Positions 8,303-14,840 of a DNA stretch of 21,232 bases are shown in pieces. Below the pieces are notes generated by a model. The model was not told the DNA's origin and did no database searches. It saw nothing but the letters and a program-made list of their open reading frames with translations. The DNA lies in IMG/VR virus record IMGVR_UViG_3300029286_003712, positions 1 through 21,232 of that record. The stretch is one strand, 5' to 3'. A program made the translations under genes and the position numbers. The stretch is from a virus. Each line of letters begins with the position of its first letter. Position 1 is the first letter of the stretch.

Positions 8303-8560
8303 TTAGCGTTCTCCCCGGCTAAACTCGACTTTCATCTTCCACCACTCCAACGCTTCAGTCAGTGTCACACTTGAAGAGATCATTTTACCCTTCATGATGT
8401 CACCCTCGGCCAGCCCAAAAACGAGCATATCAATGAATTGTTCTTCAGTTGGTATTTCCGATTCATCTTCCAGTTCTTTAAAGAAATCGTCGTCTGCATT
8501 ATTTTCGGATTCAGTTAATTCTTTGATTTCACCAGAGAGTCTTTCAACTTCTTGATCCAC
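8303..8560 (-). CDS. Tail assembly chaperone, T-like part (reached by -1 frameshift)
   Basis: Downstream half of a G/GT-type tail assembly chaperone. As an independent ORF it would start at GTG 8560, but no ribosome binding site precedes that codon and its frame is open back to 8581. A -1 shift at 8575-8581 would fuse it to the preceding ORF, giving a G-T polyprotein, as in lambda GT and many siphophages. The sequence is acidic (ADDDFFKELEDESEIP), then helical, ending in ALEWWKMKVEFSRGER. It ends about 240 bp before the tape measure, whose folding and packaging such chaperones assist. The gene order and frame relationship make the assignment good; sequence similarity alone is weak. Confidence 0.7.
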   Translation of the reverse strand: MDQEVERLSGEIKELTESENNADDDFFKELEDESEIPTEEQFIDMLVFGLAEGDIMKGKMISSSVTLTEALEWWKMKVEFSRGER

Positions 8561-8847
8561 TCTCTGTTTAATGCCAAAAAATCAGTACCTATCTCCACCA
8601 ATACACTGTTACTCAGATCATCCCAAACGATCCCCTGTTTGTCACCAGTTAGGATAAGGTCCAGCGCCTGGTCGATCAGGTCGTTTTCGAGTAACCACTG
8701 GATTGCACTTTTTACATCTTTGATTTTTTTAAAATCCGGATTGTCTGAATAAGCCGCAACGAACTTGAGCACACGTTTTGTCTGCCCCAGTGTCATTTCA
8801 CCTTGATGTAATTCGCGTCCCTGTACCTGATACTTTCCTTGTTCCAC
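8515..8847 (-). CDS. Tail assembly chaperone, G-like
   Basis: Zero-frame product of about 110 aa, lying two positions upstream of the tape measure as lambda gene G does. It is mostly helical (MTLGQTKRVLKFV; AIQWLLENDLIDQALDLIL), which suits a small chaperone. Start choice: GTG 8847 has GAGG 5 nt upstream and is preferred; TTG 8868 gives seven more residues and overlaps the upstream gene by 8 nt but has no clear ribosome binding site. Most ribosomes should end at TAA (8517-8515); a minority would shift at 8575-8581 and make the longer G-T form. Assigned from position, length and the frameshift signal. Confidence 0.72.
   Translation of the reverse strand: MEQGKYQVQGRELHQGEMTLGQTKRVLKFVAAYSDNPDFKKIKDVKSAIQWLLENDLIDQALDLILTGDKQGIVWDDLSNSVLVEIGTDFLALNREWIKKLKDSLVKSKN
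8533..8581 (-). promoter_or_regulatory. Programmed -1 ribosomal frameshift signal
   Basis: On the minus strand the heptamer T TTT TTG (8581-8575) fits X XXY YYZ in the frame of the upstream ORF (GAT TTT TTG). An 8-nt spacer (8574-8567) leads to a perfect 8-bp stem, CAGAGAGT (8566-8559) with ACTCTCTG (8540-8533), around an 18-nt loop. Slipping back one base moves translation into the T-like frame (GGC ATT AAA CAG), giving one continuous protein. Geometry matches known -1 signals. Confidence 0.78.
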
Positions 8848-8860
8848 TTTAACCTCTTTT

Positions 8861-9643
8861 TTAATCAATAAATATCACTTCACCAGCAATATCAACCGCA
8901 TTTCCGATGAACACCTGACCATCTTCCGGCTGAGAAATCGTCACATAAAACTGTGTGACAAACGGTGTGATTCGAATGTAGTAATTACTCTCCGGTAGAT
9001 CGCTCAACTCGGAAGACTCAAACACAATTTCATGTTCATCCTCTCCACTGATACCATTCTCTCCGAATGTTTCGTAATCACAAATCCAGCCCGTCTGGTC
9101 TTCACGCGTATCGAATGACTTTACTATATTGGAAAAATCCTCATCGGTCGCTATGTCCAGGACAAAATTCATCAGCGACGGTCTGCAGGTTTTCTTATTC
9201 ACAAACATCAAATCGAAATATGGATCATTCGAGTACGGAAACACCACTCGCTTAATTTCCGTTACCGTAAAATCGATGACCGGAATTGTGTAATATTGTA
9301 TTTCAGAATCTATCCCGGATAGATACGACCGGTCGTTTAGAATTACCAGCACGCGCAGATTATTCCAGGATTGCATAACTCGCAGATCACCAGCCGCATC
9401 CCAGTTGAGTTTATATCGTTTCAGCCGACCAGTTAACGGGATCTCATTAAAATCATTCTCCTGTTCTGAGTAGGCCGTCGCCGGAAACCACTCTCCGTCA
9501 ATCTCAAATTGAATTTCTTTCACTGAACATGGATAATTGTATGGATTCTTTGCCTCGATCAGAATGCCCACTACGCCGGTTTCAGTATTAATATCTGCTC
9601 CAACGATTGAAAATTGTATCTCGTTCTTTGTTTTTACAATCAT
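8861..9643 (-). CDS. Beta-rich phage appendage protein with C-terminal DGQVFIG segment
   Basis: 260-aa protein, unrecognised as a whole, rich in predicted beta strands and acidic residues, with no signal peptide or membrane segment. It ends with QPEDGQVFIGNAVDIAGEV and six more residues. This ending looks like the first two strands of a bacterial Ig-like domain cut short, and it also ends two other proteins of the window. It overlaps the upstream Ig-like gene by 4 nt (start ATG 9643). Its neighbours, an Ig-like set upstream and tail chaperones downstream, suggest a virion decoration or tail accessory protein. Function unknown. Confidence 0.65.
   Translation of the reverse strand: MIVKTKNEIQFSIVGADINTETGVVGILIEAKNPYNYPCSVKEIQFEIDGEWFPATAYSEQENDFNEIPLTGRLKRYKLNWDAAGDLRVMQSWNNLRVLVILNDRSYLSGIDSEIQYYTIPVIDFTVTEIKRVVFPYSNDPYFDLMFVNKKTCRPSLMNFVLDIATDEDFSNIVKSFDTREDQTGWICDYETFGENGISGEDEHEIVFESSELSDLPESNYYIRITPFVTQFYVTISQPEDGQVFIGNAVDIAGEVIFID
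8883..8923 (-). repeat. 41-nt repeat encoding DGQVFIGNAVDIAG, copy 1
   Basis: Gene-terminal segment of the 260-aa protein. It differs from the copy at 20639-20679 at only three third-codon positions in 41 nt (GAT/GAC, TTC/TTT, GTT/GTA). It shares the core GGTCAGGTGTTCATCGGAA with the copy at 11404-11444. Confidence 0.85.
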
Positions 9644-9879
9644 TGTGTCACCTCAAAATTGACAACCTGATAGGGAAATGGATGAATGATGTTACCGAAC
9701 CGATCTAATCCCACAGCATAAATTTTATACCGCCCCACTGGCAACGTTAAACTTAATCCATGAGCAGTCGATTCCCACACTCGGACGTCACATTCACCCA
9801 GTCGGTCGTCTGTTTCCGGATTCGGGGATTCTCCCTTCATTTGGTAATACTTCACTTTAACAACGTCAAACGGATACAT
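9640..9879 (-). CDS. Small Ig-like domain protein
   Basis: 79-aa protein made of a single Ig-like module: an opening strand VVKVKYYQMKG, then LGECDVRVWEST and LPVGRYKIYAVGLDRFGN. The same pattern (K-V-K-x-Y ... LL..CDV ... L..G.HKIYGVAVD..GN) occurs in both genes upstream. ATG 9879 is chosen because GGAG lies 6 nt before it; a TTG at 9891 in the same frame would add four residues. It overlaps the LamG gene by 14 nt and the downstream gene by 4 nt, so translation is coupled. Probably a virion surface or tail decoration protein; the target is unknown. Confidence 0.62.
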   Translation of the reverse strand: MYPFDVVKVKYYQMKGESPNPETDDRLGECDVRVWESTAHGLSLTLPVGRYKIYAVGLDRFGNIIHPFPYQVVNFEVTQ

Positions 9880-10798
9880 CGATTTCTCCAAGATATGTAT
9901 TATTCAACTCCCCGGTCGTCCACTCGGCCGGTTCAGATACGTACATCGGTACCGGCAAACGTCCGATGTTATACACTGTCCCGGCCGCCGATTGATTACC
10001 ACTTAAATCAACCGCAACTCCGTATATTTTATGTCGACCCGCCGCTAATGACGATAAAGTTTTCAACCAGGCCGATTCATTATAAAGTGTGGTGATCTGA
10101 TCATCAGTCAGCGCGGAGTTGAACATTCTGACTCCATCAATTTTGCCTTTAAAATGGTAATAAGAGTGAGTAACATATCCCCAGCCGATACACATTGCTG
10201 TTGTTCCGGTTTTCAGGAGTCCAGTAGTCAATGAGGATGTGCTTTTCACACCATTTAAAAACCAATGTTGAACTGAGCCATCGAAACGCCAAACAACATG
10301 ATTCCAGGCATTATTCGTCGCATATGTCTGATGGTAAAGTGTGCCACTGCCGGTTATATGCGCGGTTTGTGCTTTTAACTGGCCATTATCTCCAACGAGA
10401 AATCGACTATTACCATATCCGCTAAGATTAACAATTAATCCGCCATTTCCGTTTAAATGCGGTGGTGTTGGATATATCCACCATTCGACGGTAATCGCGC
10501 CTGAAATTTGCAATGCGGAAACGATTGGAATCTCAACCCAATCATCCACGCCGTCGAACAACCCACAATTGCCAAAGCGTCCGGAATTAGAAATGACCGC
10601 GCCGTTAGCCTTACCATGCGAGATTCCGCCGGAATCAATTACTTCCCCTGTAGCGCCACTCCAAACACCCTCGTTGAATCTCCACCATGATGTATAGGAA
10701 ATCTTTGCATTTACATCACACGTTTCCAAGAGCGTATCTGTTGCGGGAGCGGAATTTGCTCCTAATTGTTTGTAGATTTTGACCTTGCTCGCGTCCAT
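9866..10798 (-). CDS. LamG-like domain protein nested in an Ig-like domain
   Basis: 310 aa. Residues about 35-240 form a concanavalin A-like LamG/laminin-G domain, with the motifs WWRFNEGVWSGATGEVIDSG, GLFDGVDDWVEIP, VEWWIYP, HVVWRFDGSVQHWFLNG and IDGVRMFNSALTDDQI; such domains typically bind glycans. The flanks are the two halves of one Ig-like module: ASKVKIYKQ...LLETCDV before it and LAAGRHKIYGVAVDLSGN after it, matching the uninterrupted modules next door. A C-terminal region of about 45 aa follows. It overlaps the preceding gene by one base and the next by 14 nt. A host-surface sugar-binding tail protein is likely; the ligand is unknown. Confidence 0.75.
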   Translation of the reverse strand: MDASKVKIYKQLGANSAPATDTLLETCDVNAKISYTSWWRFNEGVWSGATGEVIDSGGISHGKANGAVISNSGRFGNCGLFDGVDDWVEIPIVSALQISGAITVEWWIYPTPPHLNGNGGLIVNLSGYGNSRFLVGDNGQLKAQTAHITGSGTLYHQTYATNNAWNHVVWRFDGSVQHWFLNGVKSTSSLTTGLLKTGTTAMCIGWGYVTHSYYHFKGKIDGVRMFNSALTDDQITTLYNESAWLKTLSSLAAGRHKIYGVAVDLSGNQSAAGTVYNIGRLPVPMYVSEPAEWTTGELNNTYLGEIDVSV

Positions 10799-11298
10799 TA
10801 ACCAACCTTTAGCAGAAGAATCGTCACCCGATCGATATGCACGCCAATGTCAACATAGTTCAGGCATTTGTACTTGACCTTAATATCAAACGCCGATGCC
10901 TTTACGATCTGTCCAAAGCCCGTCATACTTCGCTCATAAGTATCCTCTGCCGAACCTATCAGTTGAACATCCAGACCGTTGCCATCACCATCCGCCAAAA
11001 GCAAAAATGGAATCGAACATGGAATTCCATCTATTTTCCCGTCTAATGATGTCAACCTTGCCCCTATCCAGACTAAATATGTTCCCGCAGGTATCGAAGA
11101 AAGCAAAGCCGCTGATGTTGCCCAAGTGTCTGTCATAGACGAGAAACTCGATGCGTCTGCCATCCGGTATTTGTAATACCCTTTCAGATCGCTCGCCTGA
11201 AAGTCAATAAAATTATCATTCACCTTATCAAAGGCGTCCCGTACCTTATCGCCGCTCTGCGCCCCGGCCGTGCCTAAGTTGATTGTCTGAACCGACAT
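10798..11298 (-). CDS. Tail appendage protein with fibre-type N-terminus
   Basis: 166 aa. The N-terminus INLGTAGAQSGDKVRDAFDKVNDNF is a short module found at the start of many phage tail and fibre proteins (G...SGD..R.AF.K.N.NF), probably an attachment segment. The remainder is beta-rich (AGTYLVWIGARLTSLDG; VKYKCLNYVDIGVHIDRV) and resembles a small jelly-roll receptor-binding head, which is inference. GAGGAGAAAAG lies upstream of ATG 11298. It follows the Ig-like gene after a strong hairpin and is joined to the LamG gene by a one-base overlap. Confidence 0.6.
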   Translation of the reverse strand: MSVQTINLGTAGAQSGDKVRDAFDKVNDNFIDFQASDLKGYYKYRMADASSFSSMTDTWATSAALLSSIPAGTYLVWIGARLTSLDGKIDGIPCSIPFLLLADGDGNGLDVQLIGSAEDTYERSMTGFGQIVKASAFDIKVKYKCLNYVDIGVHIDRVTILLLKVG

Positions 11299-11330
11299 CT
11301 TTTCTCCTCTTTGTACGATTTAACCGGAAA

Positions 11331-11354
11331 GGGGAGACTGTTGCCAGCCTCCCC
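11331..11354 (-). terminator. Intercistronic hairpin after the Ig-like gene
   Basis: GGGGAG (11331-11336) with CTCCCC (11349-11354), and inner CTG (11338-11340) with CAG (11345-11347), form a stem with a single mismatch and a TTGC loop. On the minus strand it is followed by TTTCC, so it could act as a partial terminator or protect the upstream mRNA. It lies in the longest gap of the appendage gene set. Confidence 0.45.
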
Positions 11355-11390
11355 AGTCCTGATTCACGTTTTAAAAGAACGTCTTACGAC

Positions 11391-12032
11391 TTACGAAGCC
11401 GTTCCACTGATGTCGATGCTTGTTCCGATGAACACCTGACCGTCAGTGATGTTCGTAACAACCGGCGCATTCGGAGCCGCTGTATCAATCGTGATTGCGA
11501 GTTCGGCGCCCTTCGCGCTCTCGTTATCCTTCTGATCGACCCACGTAGCAACCAGCGTGTGAACACCGTCAGACAGCGCAGTCGCGATCTGAAAAGTGGC
11601 ATAAAGAATTGCCGGCGCATTCAACGAAATCGTTGTCTGGGTCAGCAACAGATTATACGTGTCTGGCGCAGTCTTCTCGTACAACTTCATCGACTTGGCC
11701 GAAGATACCGGAATTGTTACTCCGCCGGGACCTGTGGTGAAATCGACTGACGCTTTGATCTGCGGGGTATTGTCGTTCGTGACATTGTCACTCGAACTTT
11801 CGCCGCTGTCATCCAGCAAATCGCACGACGGCGTATTCGTACAACCCGCCCGGATGTTTTTGATACCCGAAAACGCTCCGACATTGCCGGCAAGGTCTTC
11901 AGATTTCCCCTTGACCTTGTGATCACCTGCAGCTAATGTCTGCGCCGTTTTTGACCAGTTTGATCCACTCACCGCCACACTGGCAAGCAGAGTGGCATCA
12001 TCATAAATATGAACTTTTGTGGCATCTGCCAT
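11391..12032 (-). CDS. Multi-Ig-like domain virion protein
   Basis: 213 aa with two Ig-like modules and the beginning of a third. Module 1 (about 1-75) runs from TKVHIYDDATLLASV to LAAGDHKVKGKSEDLAGN and matches the two genes downstream. A linker with two Cys follows (CTNTPSCDLLDDSGESSSDN). Module 2 (about 90-190) has features of large bacterial adhesins (VTNDNTPQIKASV; LSDGVHTLVATWVDQ; LAITIDTAAPNAP). The last residues, DGQVFIGTSIDISGTAS, are the first strands of another module that stops at the stop codon. GGAG precedes ATG 12032 within the end of the small upstream gene. Likely a decoration or adhesive protein of capsid or tail. Confidence 0.75.
   Translation of the reverse strand: MADATKVHIYDDATLLASVAVSGSNWSKTAQTLAAGDHKVKGKSEDLAGNVGAFSGIKNIRAGCTNTPSCDLLDDSGESSSDNVTNDNTPQIKASVDFTTGPGGVTIPVSSAKSMKLYEKTAPDTYNLLLTQTTISLNAPAILYATFQIATALSDGVHTLVATWVDQKDNESAKGAELAITIDTAAPNAPVVTNITDGQVFIGTSIDISGTAS
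11404..11444 (-). repeat. 41-nt repeat encoding DGQVFIGTSIDISG, copy 2
   Basis: Gene-terminal segment of the 213-aa Ig-like protein. The first half (GACGGTCAGGTGTTC...GGAA) is nearly identical to the copies at 8883-8923 and 20639-20679. The second half is diverged in DNA while keeping the hydrophobic pattern. Confidence 0.75.
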
Positions 12033-12035
12033 AAG

Positions 12036-12194
12036 TTACTCCTTTCCCTTTTTCTCCGTTTTGATGACTTTCCAACCCCATTTTAATTTGACCGGAACCT
12101 TCTTGCGCATGACCTCGACGCGTATTCCGTCCGGGGTTTCCATCATTATTTTTTCATCGCCCTGTTTGTGGGCTATGTAACTCTCTCGACTCAT
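12036..12194 (-). CDS. Small basic protein, unknown (52 aa)
   Basis: Short ORF filling the gap between the lysozyme and Ig-like genes. ATG 12194 is preceded by GAGGAG, and the TAA stop is 3 nt before the next ATG. The sequence (MSRESYIAHKQGDEKIMMET at the start; KLKWGWKVIKTEKKGKE at the end) is soluble and strongly basic at the C-terminus, with no recognised motif. The end of the gene carries the ribosome binding site of the Ig-like gene, which indicates coupling. Function unknown. Confidence 0.6.
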   Translation of the reverse strand: MSRESYIAHKQGDEKIMMETPDGIRVEVMRKKVPVKLKWGWKVIKTEKKGKE

Positions 12195-12231
12195 AACTAC
12201 TCCTCATTTCTGTGTCTATCCATGTTCATGA

Positions 12232-12678
12232 CTAAACCTTTCCTGTCAGCAGCATCATTCGCAGTTCATAGGCACGCTGGCCAGGTTTTTGACCTACCTG
12301 TCTATACCAGGCCGAATCTTCCATCTGTTTCGCCGCCTCATTGAAATTCCCTGCTTTGATCGCCGCAATAAATCGCTTGAACTGGGAAAACGTATTGTAG
12401 CCCATGTTCAGCATCATGTTGATCAGTACTTCCTGTCGGACATCATCCAGTAAGTCGAAATTCAGAAACATTCGTTTGCAATCATTGATCGAATCATTTA
12501 TATCGTTTTCTAACATGAACTCCGCCTCGGCTTCACTGATCCCTCTTTCTTCGATGTTACGTCCGATTCCGATCGTCAACTTTCCTGCCGAGCATCGATA
12601 CGGGAATAACCGACCATTTTTCACTGGACCTGTTCCTTCATGCTGTACAAGCATCTCTTTCAACCGATCGTGGTTCAT
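12232..12678 (-). CDS. Phage lysozyme (endolysin), GH24 T4-like
   Basis: 148-aa muramidase that would cut the glycan chains of peptidoglycan at lysis. The catalytic Glu14 in QHEGT, Cys29 in PYRCSAG and Thr35 in KLTIGIGRN follow the E ... D/C - five residues - T pattern of T4-type lysozymes, with Cys in the place of the Asp20 of T4 lysozyme, a known variant. The E-to-C distance is longer than in T4 lysozyme, because of a small insertion (TGPVKNGRLF). The C-terminal part (VLINMMLNMGYNTFSQFKRF; AAKQMEDSAWYRQVGQ) is typical of the family. No signal peptide is seen, so release would depend on the holin, whose gene overlaps its start by 4 nt. Confidence 0.9.
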   Translation of the reverse strand: MNHDRLKEMLVQHEGTGPVKNGRLFPYRCSAGKLTIGIGRNIEERGISEAEAEFMLENDINDSINDCKRMFLNFDLLDDVRQEVLINMMLNMGYNTFSQFKRFIAAIKAGNFNEAAKQMEDSAWYRQVGQKPGQRAYELRMMLLTGKV

Positions 12679-13058
12679 TTCGTCAGACCTTTCTGCTTTT
12701 CATAACTCCGCATTCCGGCCAGACCGAGCATTCCGAAGATTAATTCGGTCATGATCCCATCCACGCTCGTGTCAAATGGTGGTAACGTATAATGAAAAAA
12801 ACCACCCGCGATCCACAGCGCTATTGGATATACGATAATCCGGAAACCGATCGACAGCGCCAGCATCCAGCCTAAAAACGGCCGCCAGCCCGCCAGGAAG
12901 ATTGACCGCGTCTGCAGTTCGGCTATCGATATATCCGCCTGCATCTTCGCCATGACTTCAGCCTTGGAAAGCCGTTCATCATCGGACGTAAAAACCCTGT
13001 CAATCGCATTTCCGACCGCATCAATCGTCTTCGTCGCAGTATTGCCAAACAGTCCCAC
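12675..13058 (-). CDS. Holin, 3-TM type
   Basis: 127-aa membrane protein upstream of the lysozyme. It has a soluble amphipathic N-terminus of about 50 residues (DERLSKAEVMAKMQADISIAE), then SIFLAGWRPFLGWMLALSIG and IIVYPIALWIAGGFF as membrane segments, and a weaker third (LIFGMLGLAGM) before a charged tail. This matches the 3TM phage holin family (Pfam Holin_3TMs), including the RPFLGW-type motif after the first helix. The start is GTG with GAGG 10 nt upstream. It forms pores that release the lysozyme and set lysis timing. Confidence 0.85.
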   Translation of the reverse strand: MGLFGNTATKTIDAVGNAIDRVFTSDDERLSKAEVMAKMQADISIAELQTRSIFLAGWRPFLGWMLALSIGFRIIVYPIALWIAGGFFHYTLPPFDTSVDGIMTELIFGMLGLAGMRSYEKQKGLTK

Positions 13059-13062
13059 GAAT

Positions 13063-13314
13063 TTATTTCCTCATGCTCTGTCCCAGATCGTCAATCTTGG
13101 TCTCGATCCGGTCCAGTCGTTTGATGATCTGTTTATTTTCTGTCCTGGCTTCAATCATAGAGCCTTCCACCTCGCGAACGCGGATGTCTATCTTATCGTG
13201 ATCTACGTCCACCTTTGCGGAAACCCTTTTGACGCGCCGGTCAAACGATGTAATCGAAAAAATCAAAATCGTTACCAAAATTGAGGCAAATGAAATCAGT
13301 ATTTCCCATTCCAT
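13063..13314 (-). CDS. Membrane-anchored coiled-coil protein (lysis-associated)
   Basis: 83 aa: an N-terminal transmembrane helix (EILISFASILVTILIFSI, residues 3-20), then a basic patch (FDRRVKRVSAKV) and a coiled coil to the end (ENKQIIKRLDRIETKIDDLG). ATG 13314 is selected because GGAGG lies just upstream; the frame is open to 13359 but that part overlaps the previous gene. Directly before holin and lysozyme, a single-helix coiled-coil protein could be a Rz-like inner-membrane spanin or a holin regulator. A lipoprotein partner was not found, so this stays tentative. Confidence 0.6.
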   Translation of the reverse strand: MEWEILISFASILVTILIFSITSFDRRVKRVSAKVDVDHDKIDIRVREVEGSMIEARTENKQIIKRLDRIETKIDDLGQSMRK

Positions 13315-13324
13315 CTCGCCTCCG

Positions 13325-13726
13325 TTAAACGATCGCCTCGAGGTCAAACGCATCCGCAATGTTCGGAGTGTTGGAGAGTTTCTCGATTGCGATCTTGGTT
13401 TTCAGGCTGTCAATTGACGGGATGATGTTGGTCGGGGCGCTTATGACAATCTTTTTGCCCTTAACAGTGAACCGGATTTCGACCGAGTCGATTGTCGGGT
13501 CTTGGATGTTACCCAGATCGGTCGTATCCAACTGTGAAAAAGTCACATCTGCCTTCGCAAGGTACGCATACAGGTCTTTCGACCCGTCTTCAATGTCTTC
13601 ACTCTGCGGTTCGACGGAAAAAGCAACGGAGTCTTTTTTCAAACCTTCCAGTTTGAATTTTTCGACCTCTCCGGCCAGTAAGACCAGATTAAACGGTCCG
13701 TTAATTACTTTCGTTTTGTCTAACAT
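13325..13726 (-). CDS. Candidate major tail tube protein
   Basis: 133-aa acidic, soluble protein with strand-rich segments (GPFNLVLLAGEVEKFKLEG; VEIRFTVKGKKIVISAPTN). It follows the connector and tail-completion genes, where the tail tube is expected. It is shorter than most siphophage tube proteins and no signature was recognised. The other possibility is a further head-tail joining protein, but then no tube gene would be present in the window. Assignment is mainly from order. Confidence 0.45.
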   Translation of the reverse strand: MLDKTKVINGPFNLVLLAGEVEKFKLEGLKKDSVAFSVEPQSEDIEDGSKDLYAYLAKADVTFSQLDTTDLGNIQDPTIDSVEIRFTVKGKKIVISAPTNIIPSIDSLKTKIAIEKLSNTPNIADAFDLEAIV

Positions 13727-13737
13727 GTTTATTTCCT

Positions 13738-14139
13738 CTAAACTTCAAATTTGATTTGGTTGAACGTTAAAATCATCATACTCCCGGCATTGGTCAGGGT
13801 AAAGGGTTGCCACTTAACGTCATTGATCACATCGTCTCCATTGAGACTGTTATCTGTCTGCAAGTTTTTAACAGCCGCAATCATAGCGTCGATTTTGGAG
13901 AGATATAGATCGTTGTTTGGATCAAGCATAAACTCGACTTTAAAGTTCGGTTGATGGGAATCGTCATCTTCTCTTTCCGATTCAGCGCTCTCAATTAACT
14001 GTATAGAAAAGCCGTTATTAATCAGTGCTGTCGGGATGATCCCAAGATCGAGATTGAACCACTTTTCAGCCGGCACATAACGAAAGCCCGCCTTAGTGAT
14101 TATCGCCTTGATCTTATCATGCAGTTGAGTCAGAGTCAT
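13738..14139 (-). CDS. Tail completion / terminator-like protein
   Basis: 133 aa with a helical N-terminus (LTQLHDKIKAIITKAGF), a central acidic stretch (ESAESEREDDDSHQP) and a beta-rich C-terminus (WQPFTLTNAGSMMILTFNQIKFEV). Small alpha/beta proteins of this size between the connector and tail tube genes are usually tail terminator or tail completion proteins (lambda gpU- or gpZ-like). No specific family match is claimed. Its start is 1 nt after the stop of the connector gene. Confidence 0.5.
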   Translation of the reverse strand: MTLTQLHDKIKAIITKAGFRYVPAEKWFNLDLGIIPTALINNGFSIQLIESAESEREDDDSHQPNFKVEFMLDPNNDLYLSKIDAMIAAVKNLQTDNSLNGDDVINDVKWQPFTLTNAGSMMILTFNQIKFEV

Positions 14140-14140
14140 T

Positions 14141-14563
14141 CTATCGCCCGAATGTTATTGATTTCTTAATCCGGTTCTCCGAGTCCCCAGCCACGTTATC
14201 CGTATTGACATCAATCCAGTAGTGCAACGGCACTTTCTTAGCCCTCATGAGGAAAAAGTCAGCCTGATCTACCATCTGGTTCATTGACATCAATTCGGCT
14301 ATTGCGGTTAGCGTTATGCGATCCTTTAGGGCTTGCTCGTTCTCGTAATCCTTGACATTTTGTAAACGGCTCTCAATCTCAGCGTCTGTATATCCGGGAT
14401 AAAGCGCCTGTTCGTGCTCTTTGATTTCCCGGTAAACTCCCCGCTTTGCCGTTTCAATAACATCGTCAAGTGATTGCCCTTCAAACTTCAGATAATCGTT
14501 GATGTCCGGACGGACTTTCAACAGATCTGCTTCTGCAACGACGATGTTTGCCAGAATTGCCAT
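14141..14563 (-). CDS. Head-tail connector protein
   Basis: 140 aa, largely helical (AEADLLKVRPDINDYL; DDVIETAKRGVYREIKEHEQAL; LKDRITLTAIAELM), as in the gp6/gp15-like adaptor proteins that sit under the portal. It lies downstream of the coat gene by one small ORF, a normal place for this function. The ATG overlaps the previous stop (taATG). Structural assignment rests on size, helix content and order. Confidence 0.6.
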   Translation of the reverse strand: MAILANIVVAEADLLKVRPDINDYLKFEGQSLDDVIETAKRGVYREIKEHEQALYPGYTDAEIESRLQNVKDYENEQALKDRITLTAIAELMSMNQMVDQADFFLMRAKKVPLHYWIDVNTDNVAGDSENRIKKSITFGR

Positions 14564-14775
14564 TAGACCGCCTGAATGATCTTGACAGTGAGATTCGGAT
14601 TCGACAGAATTTTAAACTGAAAAGGCGTCAATTGAACTTTTGCACCTTTGACCAGATTCATCCGCTTCCCCGCTATTTCGCAGGCATGGCTTTCCAAAAC
14701 CAGAGCATTGATAAGAACCTCTTTTACTTTGGTTTCTTCCTGGGTGGTTTCTGTGTTAGCGTTTTTCTTTGTCAT
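14563..14775 (-). CDS. Small protein after the coat gene, unknown
   Basis: 70 aa with a Lys/Thr/Glu-rich, probably disordered N-terminus and a compact C-terminal part (GAKVQLTPFQFKILSNPNLTVKI). AGGAAAGG lies before the ATG. It follows the coat gene after a strong hairpin and is coupled to the connector gene. Such small genes may encode capsid decoration or head-completion proteins, but nothing here is diagnostic. Confidence 0.55.
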   Translation of the reverse strand: MTKKNANTETTQEETKVKEVLINALVLESHACEIAGKRMNLVKGAKVQLTPFQFKILSNPNLTVKIIQAV

Positions 14776-14798
14776 GATTTACCCTTTCCTATTGGAGG

Positions 14799-14827
14799 CA
14801 GGGCTGACCCGAGCAGGATCAGCCCTG
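14799..14827 (-). terminator. Strong hairpin downstream of the coat gene
   Basis: CAGGGCTGA (14799-14807) pairs perfectly with TCAGCCCTG (14819-14827) around an 11-nt loop that can add two more G-C pairs. It lies 14 nt after the coat stop codon and has no T-tract on the minus strand. It more likely stabilises the abundant coat mRNA or partly reduces read-through than fully terminates. Confidence 0.55.
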
Positions 14828-14840
14828 TTTATGACGACAA

